Source of the DNA: Sphaerisporangium krabiense
Lineage (GTDB): Bacteria > Actinomycetota > Actinomycetes > Streptosporangiales > Streptosporangiaceae
Reading direction: 5' to 3'
Assembly (NCBI RefSeq): GCF_014200435.1
Contig: NZ_JACHBR010000001.1
Location: forward strand, 4,681,501 to 4,745,500
Length of the DNA stretch: 64,000 nt
A program made the translations under genes and the position numbers. The notes under the pieces are model-generated. The model was not told where the DNA came from. It made no database searches and saw only the letters and a program-made list of their open reading frames with translations. Positions 24,178-32,559 of the stretch are shown here, piece after piece. The first letter of the stretch is position 1; each line of letters starts with the position of its first letter.

Positions 24178-25340
24178 TGGACACGGCTCCACCACCCCGG
24201 ACCAGCACAGCTTCACCGGTCCAGGCCGATGCAGTTTCAATGGTCGGAGCTGACGCGGTGTCAACGGTCCGGGCCGCCGTGGTCGGGCTCGGCTGGAGCG
24301 GCCGGGAGCTTTGGCTGCGCCGACTCGCGGCCAACCCCGCCTACCAGGTCACCGCCCTGGCAGACCCGGACGACGACGCCCTCGCTGCGGCCGCCGAGAT
24401 CGCCCCCGGCGCCCGGTGCGCCCGTCGCGTCGAGGAGATCGGGCCGGACCTGGCCGACCTGGCGATCGTCGCCGTCCCCAACCACCTGCACACGCCCACC
24501 GCCGAGACGCTCCTCGGCAACGGCGTGTCGGTGTTCGTCGAGAAGCCGGTGTGCCTGTCCAGGCCCGAGCTGGAGCGGCTGCGGGCCGCCGAGGCGGCGA
24601 GCGCCGGGCGGCTGTTGGCCGGCAGCGCCGCCCGCTGGCGTGCCGACGTGGGCACCCTGCGCTCGGTCGTCCCTGCGCTCGGCCGGATCCGCCTCGTCGA
24701 GCTGTCCTGGGTGCGGGCGCGCGGCATCCCCCGGCAGGGCGGCTGGTTCACCGAACGGCAGCGGTCCGGCGGCGGCGCGCTCATCGACCTCGGCTGGCAC
24801 CTGCTCGACGTCGGGCTGGACCTGATCGGGCGGCCCGGCATCGTGCAGGCGTGCGCCGTCACCTCGGCCGACCTGCTCGACGACGGCCGGTGGTCGGCGT
24901 CCTGGCGAGGCGACAGGGCGGCGTCGGGGCAGCGCGACGTGGAGGACGGCGCGGCGGGCTTCCTGGTGACCGACGACGGCGTGGGAATGTTCCTCCGCAC
25001 CGCCTGGGCCTCCCACCAGCCCTACGACCTCACGAAGATCCGCCTGCACGGCTCGGCCGCCACCGCGTCCTTGTCCTGCACCTTCGGCTTCAGCCCCACC
25101 CGCGAACCGACCCCCCGCCTGGTCGTCCACCGCGCCGGCATCGCCGAACCCGTGCCGCTGCCGCAGGAGCCGGTCGGCGCCGAATACCACCGGCAACTGG
25201 AGGAGCTGCCTCTCCTGCTCGCCGGCGGCGGGCCACGCGGCCGGGCCCTCGACGAGACCGCGACGATCATCAGCGCCATCGAATCCCTGTACGCCTCCGC
25301 CGGCCCTCCCCGCTCCGCCCTCAAGGAGCAAGCCGGGTGA
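24177..25340 (+). CDS. rifL: Gfo/Idh/MocA-family oxidoreductase, RifL-like
   Basis: A 387-residue NAD(P)-dependent oxidoreductase: VVGLGWSGRELW (Rossmann), VAVPNHLHT and VFVEKPVCLSR (E-K-P motif). The ATG at 24177 overlaps the SDR stop (TGATG); ATG at 24240 or GTG at 24258 would remove a low-complexity leader and are possible. In rifamycin AHBA formation RifL is the oxidoreductase that pairs with RifK to make the 3-amino-sugar nucleotide precursor of kanosamine. Operon position with PPTase, kinase and AHBA synthase supports that assignment. Confidence 0.78.
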   Translation: MDTAPPPRTSTASPVQADAVSMVGADAVSTVRAAVVGLGWSGRELWLRRLAANPAYQVTALADPDDDALAAAAEIAPGARCARRVEEIGPDLADLAIVAVPNHLHTPTAETLLGNGVSVFVEKPVCLSRPELERLRAAEAASAGRLLAGSAARWRADVGTLRSVVPALGRIRLVELSWVRARGIPRQGGWFTERQRSGGGALIDLGWHLLDVGLDLIGRPGIVQACAVTSADLLDDGRWSASWRGDRAASGQRDVEDGAAGFLVTDDGVGMFLRTAWASHQPYDLTKIRLHGSAATASLSCTFGFSPTREPTPRLVVHRAGIAEPVPLPQEPVGAEYHRQLEELPLLLAGGGPRGRALDETATIISAIESLYASAGPPRSALKEQAG

Positions 25341-25993
25341 ACACCACCATCCACCCCCTGAACAGCACCCCGTCGCCCGGCCCCCTGAGCGCCACCCGGC
25401 CGCCTGGGCCCCAGGAAGTTCACGTCTGGACGTTCGCGGCCGACGAGCAGAGCCGGTACGCGGCGGCCCACTCCGTCACACGCCGGATCCTCGGCCGATA
25501 CCTCGGGCTGCCCGCCGAGGCCGTCGAGTTCGAGTACGGGGAGAACGGCAAGCCCGCGCTGCGCCCCGACCCGGGCCGTCCCGACGTGCGGTTCAACCTC
25601 AGCCACTCCGGGCCGCTGGCGCTGCTCGCCGTGGCCGTGGGGCGCGACGTCGGCGTGGACGTGGAGCGGCTGCGCCCCGGTGTGTCGGCCCGCGCCATCG
25701 CCGAGCGCCGCTTCGACCGCGCCGGCGCCGAGGCCGTCGCCGCCGACCCCGGCGTGTTCTTCCGCCTCTGGACCCGCAAAGAGGCCTGCGTCAAGGCCTC
25801 CGGCGGGCGGCTCGGCTGGGGAATGGCCATCCCGGTCTCCGGCCCCGTCGCCACCGGAACCCCCCGCCTCCCCGGCCCGTGGCGCCTGTACGACCTCCCG
25901 GCCCCCGAGGGCTACGTCGCCGCACTCGCACTACCGGGCCCACACCCCGCACGAGTCACGACACACCCACTCTCCACGGACGCCATGCCATGA
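25337..25993 (+). CDS. 4'-phosphopantetheinyl transferase (Sfp-type)
   Basis: A 218-residue Sfp/Gsp-type transferase. FNLSHSGPLALLAV, the acidic metal site VGVDVERLR and FFRLWTRKEACVKA are all present. The GTG at 25337 overlaps the stop of the oxidoreductase. It should convert the apo carrier proteins at 6263 and 14347 to the holo form with CoA and Mg2+. Its place inside the AHBA operon says that carrier-protein chemistry is central to the pathway although there is no PKS or NRPS here. Confidence 0.9.
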   Translation: MNTTIHPLNSTPSPGPLSATRPPGPQEVHVWTFAADEQSRYAAAHSVTRRILGRYLGLPAEAVEFEYGENGKPALRPDPGRPDVRFNLSHSGPLALLAVAVGRDVGVDVERLRPGVSARAIAERRFDRAGAEAVAADPGVFFRLWTRKEACVKASGGRLGWGMAIPVSGPVATGTPRLPGPWRLYDLPAPEGYVAALALPGPHPARVTTHPLSTDAMP

Positions 25994-26940
25994 CCTCCGG
26001 CCACCCCTCCACCGCTCCCTGGGTATCCACGCCGGGCACCTACCTCGGTATCGACATCGGCGGGACGAAAGTGGCCGCGCGGATGGAGGTCGGGAACACC
26101 GCGTACGAGGCGGAGGCTCGCTGGCCGCCGTACGCGCCCGACCCCGAGCGCGACCTGGCGGTGATCGGGGACCTCGTCGAGCGGCTGGGCCCGCGGGATC
26201 GCTGCGCCGCCGTGGGCGTGGCGTCCGCCGCGACGCTGGACGGCGGCGGCCGGGTCGTCGCCTGGCCGAACCGGCCGAGCTGGATCGGCTTCGACCTGGT
26301 CGCCGCGCTGCGGTCCCGGCTGGGCACGCTGATCGACGGCGCGCCGGTCCACGTCGCCGATGACGGCGGCCTGGCCGCGCTGGCGGAGGCGCACGCCGTG
26401 CGCTGCCCCGACCTGGCCTACCTCGGCGTCGGCACCGGCGTCGGCGGCGGGCTGGTGATGGACGGCGAGCTGTTCGCCGGGGGCGCCGCGGTCGAGCTGG
26501 GCCACCTCATCGTCCACCCCGGCGGGCCGGCGTGCGCCTGCGGCCGTGACGGCTGCCTTCAGGCCACCGCGTCCGGCCCGGCCACGCTGCGCCGCGCCGC
26601 CGCGCGCCGGGGCGCCCCGGTCACCGCCGAGGAACTGGTCACGGCCGCGGACCAGGGCGAGGCCTGGGCGGCAGGCACGCTCGCCCAGACCGCCAGGGCG
26701 CTCGCGCTCGCCGTCACGTCCCTCACCGAGATCGTCCGGCCGCGGCGGATCCACATCGGCGGCGGGTTCGGCGCCGCCGCGCCCGGCCTGGTCCCCGGCG
26801 TGGCCGCCCACGTCGCCACGCTCGCCAGAACCGGACGGCCGGCGCCGCTCATCGCCCCGGCCGCCCTCGGCCCCCGATCGTCGCTGCTGGGCGCCCTCCT
26901 GTACGCCCGGAACGCTCAACTAGTGGAGGTAGCCGGATGA
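25990..26940 (+). CDS. rifN: ROK-family sugar kinase, kanosamine kinase RifN-like
   Basis: A 316-residue ROK kinase. GIDIGGTKVAAR is the ATP phosphate motif, VGTGVGGGLVMDG the second, and HPGGPACACGRDGCLQATASG the ROK zinc signature. The ATG at 25990 overlaps the PPTase stop (ATGA), and the AHBA synthase start overlaps its own stop. In AHBA biosynthesis RifN phosphorylates kanosamine at C6, giving kanosamine 6-phosphate for the aminoshikimate branch. That role fits its direct neighbours. Confidence 0.86.
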   Translation: MTSGHPSTAPWVSTPGTYLGIDIGGTKVAARMEVGNTAYEAEARWPPYAPDPERDLAVIGDLVERLGPRDRCAAVGVASAATLDGGGRVVAWPNRPSWIGFDLVAALRSRLGTLIDGAPVHVADDGGLAALAEAHAVRCPDLAYLGVGTGVGGGLVMDGELFAGGAAVELGHLIVHPGGPACACGRDGCLQATASGPATLRRAAARRGAPVTAEELVTAADQGEAWAAGTLAQTARALALAVTSLTEIVRPRRIHIGGGFGAAAPGLVPGVAAHVATLARTGRPAPLIAPAALGPRSSLLGALLYARNAQLVEVAG

Positions 26941-28103
26941 CGTCCGCAGAATTTCCCGCGCCGCGGTTCCCCGAATGGCCGCAGTACGGCGAGGAGGAAC
27001 GGGCCGGTCTGACCCGCGCCCTCGAACAGGGCCAGTGGTGGCGGGTGGGCGGCGCGGAGGTGTCGGCCTTCGAGCGCGAGTTCGCCGACTTCCACGGCGC
27101 TCCCTACGCCCTCGCCGTCACCAACGGCACGCACGCGCTGGAGCTCGCCGTGGAACTCCTCGGCATCAGGCCCGGCGAGGAGGTGATCGTCCCGGCGTTC
27201 ACGTTCATCTCCTCCTCCATGGCCGTGCAGCGGCTCGGCGCGGTCCCCGTCCCGGTCGACGTGCTCCCGGACACCTACAACATCGACCCGGCCGCGGCCG
27301 CCGCCGCGGTGACCGACAGGACCCGGGCCATCATGCCGGTGCACATGGCCGGCTTCTTCTCCGACATGGACGCGCTCGGCAAGCTGGCCACCGACGCGGG
27401 CGTGGCGATCCTGCAGGACGCGGCACACGCCCACGGCGCACGGTGGCGCGGCCAGCGGGTGGGAGAGTTCGGCTCGATCGCGGCGTTCAGCTTCCAGAAC
27501 GGCAAGCTGATGACCGCGGGGGAGGGCGGCGCGCTGCTGGTGCCCGACCGCGAGACCTACGACGAGGGCTTCGTCCGGCACAGCTGCGGCCGGCCCCCGT
27601 CCGACCGCCGGTACCTGCACGAGACGGCCGGCACGAACTACCGCATGAACGAGTTCTCCGGCGCCGTGCTGCGGGCCCAGCTCGCCCGGCTCCCGGAACA
27701 GATCGCCCGCCGCGAGGCGAACTGGCCGATCCTGCGCGCCCTGCTCGCCGCGATCCCCGGCGTCGAGCCGCAGGGCCGCGACGACCGCTGCGACGTCGTC
27801 CCCCACTACATGGCGATGTTCCGCCTCCCCGGCATCACCGAGGAACGCCGCAACGCCGTCGTGGACGCCCTGGTGGCCCGAGGCATCCCCGCCTTCGTGG
27901 CCTTCCGCCCCATCTACCGCACCGACGCCTTCTGGTCCGCCCCCACCGAGCCGCTCTCCGTGGACGACCTCGCCCGCCGCTGCCCGACGACCGAGGAGAT
28001 CGGCCGGGACTGCGTCTGGCTCCACCACCGCACCCTCCTCGGCGACGAAGCGGGCCTCACCGCCATCGCCAGCACCCTGACCGCCGTACTCTCCGAGCAC
28101 TGA
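26937..28103 (+). CDS. rifK: 3-amino-5-hydroxybenzoate (AHBA) synthase
   Basis: A 388-residue PLP enzyme of the DegT/DnrJ/EryC1 family, the same length as RifK and very close to it in sequence: PEWPQY near the start, LEQGQWWRVGG, VTNGTHALEL, QDAAHAHGARW, the PLP Lys in FSFQNGKLMTAGEGG, RHSCGRP and CVWLHHRTLL. AHBA synthase aromatises 5-deoxy-5-amino-3-dehydroshikimate to AHBA and, with RifL, also acts as a sugar transaminase. It is coupled upstream to the ROK kinase (ATGA). It is the marker gene for mC7N-unit products (ansamycins, mitomycins, FR900482). Confidence 0.95.
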   Translation: MTSAEFPAPRFPEWPQYGEEERAGLTRALEQGQWWRVGGAEVSAFEREFADFHGAPYALAVTNGTHALELAVELLGIRPGEEVIVPAFTFISSSMAVQRLGAVPVPVDVLPDTYNIDPAAAAAAVTDRTRAIMPVHMAGFFSDMDALGKLATDAGVAILQDAAHAHGARWRGQRVGEFGSIAAFSFQNGKLMTAGEGGALLVPDRETYDEGFVRHSCGRPPSDRRYLHETAGTNYRMNEFSGAVLRAQLARLPEQIARREANWPILRALLAAIPGVEPQGRDDRCDVVPHYMAMFRLPGITEERRNAVVDALVARGIPAFVAFRPIYRTDAFWSAPTEPLSVDDLARRCPTTEEIGRDCVWLHHRTLLGDEAGLTAIASTLTAVLSEH

Positions 28104-28117
28104 CACCCGGTGACGCC

Positions 28118-28213
28118 ATGAGACCGATCATGATCCACGCGGTGCCGACCCGCGCACGCGGAGCCGTGGCGGCGACGACGCATGCGCGCGGGGCCGGATC
28201 GGTGACGGCATGA
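28118..28213 (+). CDS. possible 31-residue ORF before glycosyltransferase
   Basis: An ATG at 28118 opens 31 codons (MRPIMIHAVPTRARGAVAAT...) ending in a TGA that overlaps the ATG of the glycosyltransferase at 28210. The ATGA overlap is the same coupling used throughout the operon, which is the main support. There is only a weak ribosome site (GGTGACGCC) and the sequence is basic and repetitive. It could be a coupling leader rather than a functional peptide. Confidence 0.3.
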   Translation: MRPIMIHAVPTRARGAVAATTHARGAGSVTA

Positions 28214-29178
28214 GCGTCAGCGTTGTCATCCCCACTCGGGACAAGGCGTCCCGGCTGCGTCTCACGCTGGCCTGCCTCGCCGGCACGGACCCCGCCGACG
28301 GCCTGACCGAGGTCGTGGTCGTCGACGACGGGTCCGCCGACGCCACCGCCGACGTCCTCGCGGAGGCCGCCGAGCGCCTGCCGCTGCGGGTCGTCGAGGG
28401 CGGCGGGCGGGGGCGTGCCGGCGCGCGCAACCTGGGCGCCGAGCACGCTGAGGGCGGCCTGCTCGTCTTCCTCGACGACGATGTGCTCGTCGGGCCGCGG
28501 TTCGTGGCGGAGCACTACGCGCGGTTCCGGCCGGACCGGTTCGTGCACGGGCGGTTGCGCGAGTTACCCGCCGCCGACCACCTGGTCCGCACGCTCGACG
28601 GCGCGCCGTACCCGGACGTGCGCGCGGCCCGCGACCTCATCCACGGCGGGCGGTCCGACAACCCACGGCACCGGCTCAAGGCCAACGCCCTGGAACGCGC
28701 GATCGAGGCCATGCACGGCGGCGACCTCCCCGACGCCGTGCCATGGCTCGGCTGCGTCGGAGCCAACGTGTCGATGCCGCGCGACCTGTGGGAGCGGGTG
28801 GGCGGCTTCGACGCCGGCTTCGGCGAGGTGTGGGGATGCGAGGACCTGGAGCTGGGCCTGCGGCTGTACCAGGCGGGTGCCCGCCGCGACCTGGCCCCGG
28901 ACGCCCTCGGCGTCCACCTCACCCACCGCCGCCCGGCCCGCTGGGACGAGCACGCCGCCAACATGGACCGCTTCGCCACCCTGCACCCCCTCCCAGCGGT
29001 CCGCGAACTCCCCACCCTCCTCTCCGCCTCCGGCGACCCCACCACCTACGTAACCCGCGTCCTCACCGCCACCCGATCCACCACCCCACCCGCCCCCACC
29101 GTTCTCGTCCCCTCCGAGACACCTGCCGGACCTCATTCCGCTGCGCCGGCCGCCGGACCCGCCTCCGACGCGTCATGA
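28210..29178 (+). CDS. GT2-family glycosyltransferase, MitB-like
   Basis: A 322-residue GT-A glycosyltransferase: SVVIPTRDKASRL, VVVDDGSADAT, the metal-binding D-x-D in FLDDDVLVG and GCVGANVSM with a later WGCEDLELGLRL acidic motif. The last 50 residues are Pro/Thr-rich. In mitomycin biosynthesis MitB transfers GlcNAc from UDP-GlcNAc to the amino group of ACP-bound AHBA; the order AHBA synthase, GT2, LmbE-type deacetylase here is the same as mitA-mitB-mitC. The donor sugar is inferred from that parallel. Confidence 0.85.
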   Translation: MSVSVVIPTRDKASRLRLTLACLAGTDPADGLTEVVVVDDGSADATADVLAEAAERLPLRVVEGGGRGRAGARNLGAEHAEGGLLVFLDDDVLVGPRFVAEHYARFRPDRFVHGRLRELPAADHLVRTLDGAPYPDVRAARDLIHGGRSDNPRHRLKANALERAIEAMHGGDLPDAVPWLGCVGANVSMPRDLWERVGGFDAGFGEVWGCEDLELGLRLYQAGARRDLAPDALGVHLTHRRPARWDEHAANMDRFATLHPLPAVRELPTLLSASGDPTTYVTRVLTATRSTTPPAPTVLVPSETPAGPHSAAPAAGPASDAS

Positions 29179-29936
29179 GCGGCCGGTTGGTCCTGTCGCC
29201 GCATCCGGATGACGCGGTGTGGTCCATCGGCGGCTGCATCGCGCGCTGGCGCCGTGCCGGCGAGCCTGTCACCGTGCTGACGGTCTTCGACGGCCCGCCG
29301 GACGGTCCCGTCGCCGGCCTCCCCTCCGACATGGCAAGCGGCACGGCCGAGGGCGCGGCGGACGTCACCACCGAGAACTGGCGGCGGGTGGCTGAGCCCG
29401 CCGTCCGGCGGGAGGAGGACCGCCGTGCCCTCGCCGCGATGGACGTCCGCGGCGTGTCGGGAGGTTTGCCCGACGCCGCCCTGCGCACCGGTGACAACGG
29501 CCCGCGGTATTCCCGTGTGCTGAGCCTGTTCGCCCGGCCGCACCCCGACGACCACGCGCTGCCCGCCGCCATCGCCGCCGCGGTCCACGCCCACCTCGCC
29601 CCCGGCGACGCGCTGTACGCCCCCCTGGCGGCGGGAAACCACATCGACCACCGCCTGGTGCGCGCGGCCGTGGACACCGACCCCGCCCTGCGGCCCCGCA
29701 CGACCTGGTACGAGGACGTCCCCTACAAGCTCGCTCCCCGCGACACCGCCGGCCTCCACCCGCGCTACGAGCCGATCGACCCGTCCGACCTCGAAGCCTG
29801 GATCGCCGCCGCCGTCCACTACGCGAGCCAGGCCGAAGCGCTCCTCGGCGGCACCACGGAACTGCGCGCCCACCTGACCGGCCGGGCTGAGACTCACGGC
29901 GGAGCCATCCGACTGTGGTCAGCCCCCGCGGCCTGA
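29175..29936 (+). CDS. PIG-L/LmbE-family N-deacetylase, MitC-like
   Basis: A 253-residue zinc hydrolase of the PIG-L family. The metal motif is H10-P-D-D13 in LSPHPDDAVW, and the distal H-x-x-H is in GNHIDHRLV. The ATG at 29175 overlaps the glycosyltransferase stop. Family members remove the acetyl from GlcNAc conjugates (mycothiol, GPI). Next to a MitB-like transferase it would deacetylate the GlcNAc-AHBA-ACP intermediate. A hairpin at 29962-30003 closes the operon. Confidence 0.87.
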   Translation: MSGRLVLSPHPDDAVWSIGGCIARWRRAGEPVTVLTVFDGPPDGPVAGLPSDMASGTAEGAADVTTENWRRVAEPAVRREEDRRALAAMDVRGVSGGLPDAALRTGDNGPRYSRVLSLFARPHPDDHALPAAIAAAVHAHLAPGDALYAPLAAGNHIDHRLVRAAVDTDPALRPRTTWYEDVPYKLAPRDTAGLHPRYEPIDPSDLEAWIAAAVHYASQAEALLGGTTELRAHLTGRAETHGGAIRLWSAPAA

Positions 29937-29961
29937 CCAGGCCATGTCCGGCCGTTCAGAG

Positions 29962-30003
29962 TCGCACCGGCCTGTGTCCGAGGACAGGCCGCGGCCGGTG
30001 CGA
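29962..30003 (+). terminator. hairpin terminator after deacetylase gene
   Basis: TCGCACCGGCC (29962-29972) pairs perfectly with GGCCGGTGCGA (29993-30003), and the interior CCTGTGTCCGAGGACAGG forms a second stem. It lies 26 bases after the deacetylase stop. The following 200 bases hold no gene but three loose copies of a (g/c)tgtgccgg word and the leader of the next gene. Confidence 0.6.
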
Positions 30004-30200
30004 GGACGCAGGCACCCCGTTGCCACGCTGTGCCGGGACCAGAGGTGTGCCGGGGCCGGACGGGTACGGCGCTGTGCCGGAGCTGGAGACCTGCGGTGGG
30101 GGAGGGGACACCTGACATGGCCACTTCCGGACTTGACGGTATGCCCCCGACGTACCACCCGATCATCCTGATTCGCTGCGAAAACGGAAACAATCAGCCC

Positions 30201-31100
30201 ATGACGCTGACCGACGCCGCTCGCCGGATTGACGCGGTTGAGCGATTCATCTGGCTGAACGCCCGCCTCATCGACCGCTACCGCTTCGACTGCCTCTTCC
30301 GGGACGGCGACGCAGGCCGGCTCATCGCGGCGCTGCGGCCGTACCAGAACCCGGACGGCGGCTTCGGCAACGCGCTGGAGGGCGACTTCCGCGGCCCCAC
30401 CAGCCAGGCCACCACCGCCGACTTCGCGCTGCGCATGATGGACGACGTCGGCCGCAGCGACCGCGACATCGTCATCCCGTTCTACGACTGGCTGACGACG
30501 GTGACCAGCGAGGACGGCGGCGTTCCCATGGTGCTGCCGACCGTCGAGGGCTACCCGCGCGCGTCCTGGTGGGAGAACCCGACCCCGCCCGGCCTGAACC
30601 CCACCGCGACCCTCGCCGCGTACCTGTGGCGCTACGACATCGACCACCCGTGGCGCGACCCCGCGACCGCGTTCGCCTGGCGTGCGTTCGACGACATCCC
30701 GAACCGCATCGCCGCCGGCGAATGGCCGGTGCAGATCGCCTACGACGTCCGCACCGCCGTCCAGTTCCTCGACGCCGTCCCTGACCGCGACCGCGCCGAG
30801 AAGACCTGCGCCGAGGTCGGCAAGATCCTCAAGGACCACGACGTCATCGCCTTCGACCCGACCCAGCCCGGCGACATCTCGCTGCCGCTCGACTTCGCGC
30901 CGACCGCCGACTCCATCACCAGGAGCTGGTTCACCGACGACGTCATCGAGGCCAACCTCGACGTCTTCGCGGCCGCCCAGGACGAGGACGGCGGCTGGCA
31001 GGTCACCTGGGACGTCTGGAACCCGTCGTCGCTCGCGGAATGGCGCGGCTGGTTCACGATCGAACGGATGAAGATCCTGCGCTCGTACGGCCGTATCTAG
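30201..31100 (+). CDS. prenyltransferase/squalene-cyclase-like alpha-toroid protein, copy 2
   Basis: A 299-residue paralogue of the protein at 17730; both share an ERF/EEFLW-x-NARL-DR-RF start, YQN-DGGFGNALE, GGVPMVLP/GGVPFVLP, DAVPDRDRAE/DYVPDRDRAE, PLDFAP and EWRGW. I chose ATG at 30201 because it aligns with the paralogue; an in-frame ATG at 30117 with GGAGGGG upstream is a real alternative. No D-x-D-D motif and no signal peptide are seen. The two copies sit at the two ends of the AHBA operon, so they probably act on the same or successive intermediates. Confidence 0.78.
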   Translation: MTLTDAARRIDAVERFIWLNARLIDRYRFDCLFRDGDAGRLIAALRPYQNPDGGFGNALEGDFRGPTSQATTADFALRMMDDVGRSDRDIVIPFYDWLTTVTSEDGGVPMVLPTVEGYPRASWWENPTPPGLNPTATLAAYLWRYDIDHPWRDPATAFAWRAFDDIPNRIAAGEWPVQIAYDVRTAVQFLDAVPDRDRAEKTCAEVGKILKDHDVIAFDPTQPGDISLPLDFAPTADSITRSWFTDDVIEANLDVFAAAQDEDGGWQVTWDVWNPSSLAEWRGWFTIERMKILRSYGRI

Positions 31101-31122
31101 ACTGTGGAGGACTAGCGACGCC

Positions 31123-32484
31123 ATGGCCGCTCCCACCGTCCAGGAAAAGCTCCCCGAACTGGTGCTGACCCCCGTCGACAGGCTCAGGCTGCGACGCACC
31201 CGGCGCCCCACCGACTTCCTGGAACGGCTGGGCGCGGGCTCCCCGCGGATCGTCCGCTTCCGGCTGCGCGGCCAGGACACCTACCTGCTGATCGCCCCGG
31301 ACCTCGTCCGCGAGCTGCTCGTCGCCCAGGGCCGCGCCACCGGCAAGGCGCGCGGCCACAGCCACGCCCGGATGATCCTCGGCCAGGGCCTGCTGACCAG
31401 CGACGGCGACCTGCACCAGCGGCAACGGCGCATGATCGCGCCCGCGTTCCACCCGACCCGTGTCGAGCAGTACGCCGACCAGGCCGTCGTCACCGCCACC
31501 GTCCTCGCCGAGCACCCCGACTGGCGGGACGGCGCGGTCCGCGACGTCGCCGAGGACATGATCGACCTGATGCTGCTCAACATCGGCCGCATGCTGTTCG
31601 GCGCCGACCTGACCGAGGACGCGGGCGCCGTGGCCGGCGCGCTGACCACGCTGCTGCGGCCGTTCGAACGCCGCCTGCTGCCCACCAGCAGACTGATGCG
31701 CCGGCTGCGCACCCCCGGCGACCGTCAGATCGCCGCCGCGGGCGCCGAGCTGACCCGAGTGGTCGAGCGCCACATCGCCGAGCACCGCGAGTCCGGCGAC
31801 CGCGGCGACATCCTCTCCATGCTGCTGTCCGCCCGCGACCCGTCCGGCGAGCCCATGCCGGACGGCCAGGTCCGCGACGAGGCGGTCACGATGATGCTCG
31901 CCGGCCACGAGACCTCCGCGGCGGCCTTGTCGTGGACGTGGCTGTTCCTCGACCGGAACCCCGCGGTGGCCGAACGCCTGCACGAGGAGGTCGACCGCCT
32001 CGACACCACCCCCGCCCACGGCGACCTGGACCGGCTCCCGTGGTCCCGCGCGGTGATCGCCGAGTCCCTGCGCGTCATGCCCCCGACGTGGATGATGAGC
32101 CGCCGCCTCCAACAGGACGTCGTCTTCGACGGCTGGACGGTCCCCGACGGCTCCACCTGCATCGTCGCCCAGTGGCTCACCCACCGCGACGAACGCTGGT
32201 GGCCCGACCCGCTGACCTTCCGTCCGGAGCGCTGGATCACCCCGGCCGGCGAGTTCGACGAGACCGCCCCCGGCCAGCCGCCAGGCGCCTACTTCCCCTT
32301 CGGAATGGGCCGCCGCGTCTGCCTCGGCCAGCCCTTCGCCCGCGCCGAACTGGCCCTGGTCCTGGCCACGCTGACCCGTCACTGGTCGGCGTCCCTCGTC
32401 CCCGGCCACCCCATCGACATCCGCCCAGGCACGGCCCTACGCCCCGCCCACGGCCTGCGGATGACGCTGCACCGCCGCGCGTGA
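31123..32484 (+). CDS. cytochrome P450
   Basis: A 453-residue class-I bacterial P450 with all hallmarks: I-helix AGHETSA, K-helix ESLR, RPERW and the heme loop FPFGMGRRVCLGQPF with the thiolate C400. The K-helix and heme motifs look like CYP102/CYP4-type sequences. It needs a ferredoxin and reductase not found nearby. Probably a late oxidation of the cluster product; mitomycin clusters also contain a P450. It follows the alpha-toroid gene by 22 bp. Confidence 0.92.
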   Translation: MAAPTVQEKLPELVLTPVDRLRLRRTRRPTDFLERLGAGSPRIVRFRLRGQDTYLLIAPDLVRELLVAQGRATGKARGHSHARMILGQGLLTSDGDLHQRQRRMIAPAFHPTRVEQYADQAVVTATVLAEHPDWRDGAVRDVAEDMIDLMLLNIGRMLFGADLTEDAGAVAGALTTLLRPFERRLLPTSRLMRRLRTPGDRQIAAAGAELTRVVERHIAEHRESGDRGDILSMLLSARDPSGEPMPDGQVRDEAVTMMLAGHETSAAALSWTWLFLDRNPAVAERLHEEVDRLDTTPAHGDLDRLPWSRAVIAESLRVMPPTWMMSRRLQQDVVFDGWTVPDGSTCIVAQWLTHRDERWWPDPLTFRPERWITPAGEFDETAPGQPPGAYFPFGMGRRVCLGQPFARAELALVLATLTRHWSASLVPGHPIDIRPGTALRPAHGLRMTLHRRA

Positions 32485-32499
32485 CGCTGAAGCGGGAAC

Positions 32500-32559
32500 G
32501 ACTCGCGAAGGAGCAGTGATGCCTGAGGCGCAACCGTCGCTCGCGAGGGAGTAGTGATG
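32500..32559 (+). repeat. duplicated ribosome site and start, with 11-codon ORF
   Basis: Two near-identical words, CTCGCGAAGGAGCAGTGATG (ending at 32521) and CTCGCGAGGGAGTAGTGATG (ending at 32559), each give a Shine-Dalgarno and an ATG. The first ATG opens an 11-codon frame (MPEAQPSLARE, 32519-32554) whose stop lies just before the second ATG, the start of the cupin-like gene. It looks like a local duplication that made a tiny leader ORF. Confidence 0.55.

Noticed and set aside
29937..30200. CRISPR-like or satellite repeat
   Set aside because: Only three loose copies of a nine-base word around a hairpin, with no spacer regularity.
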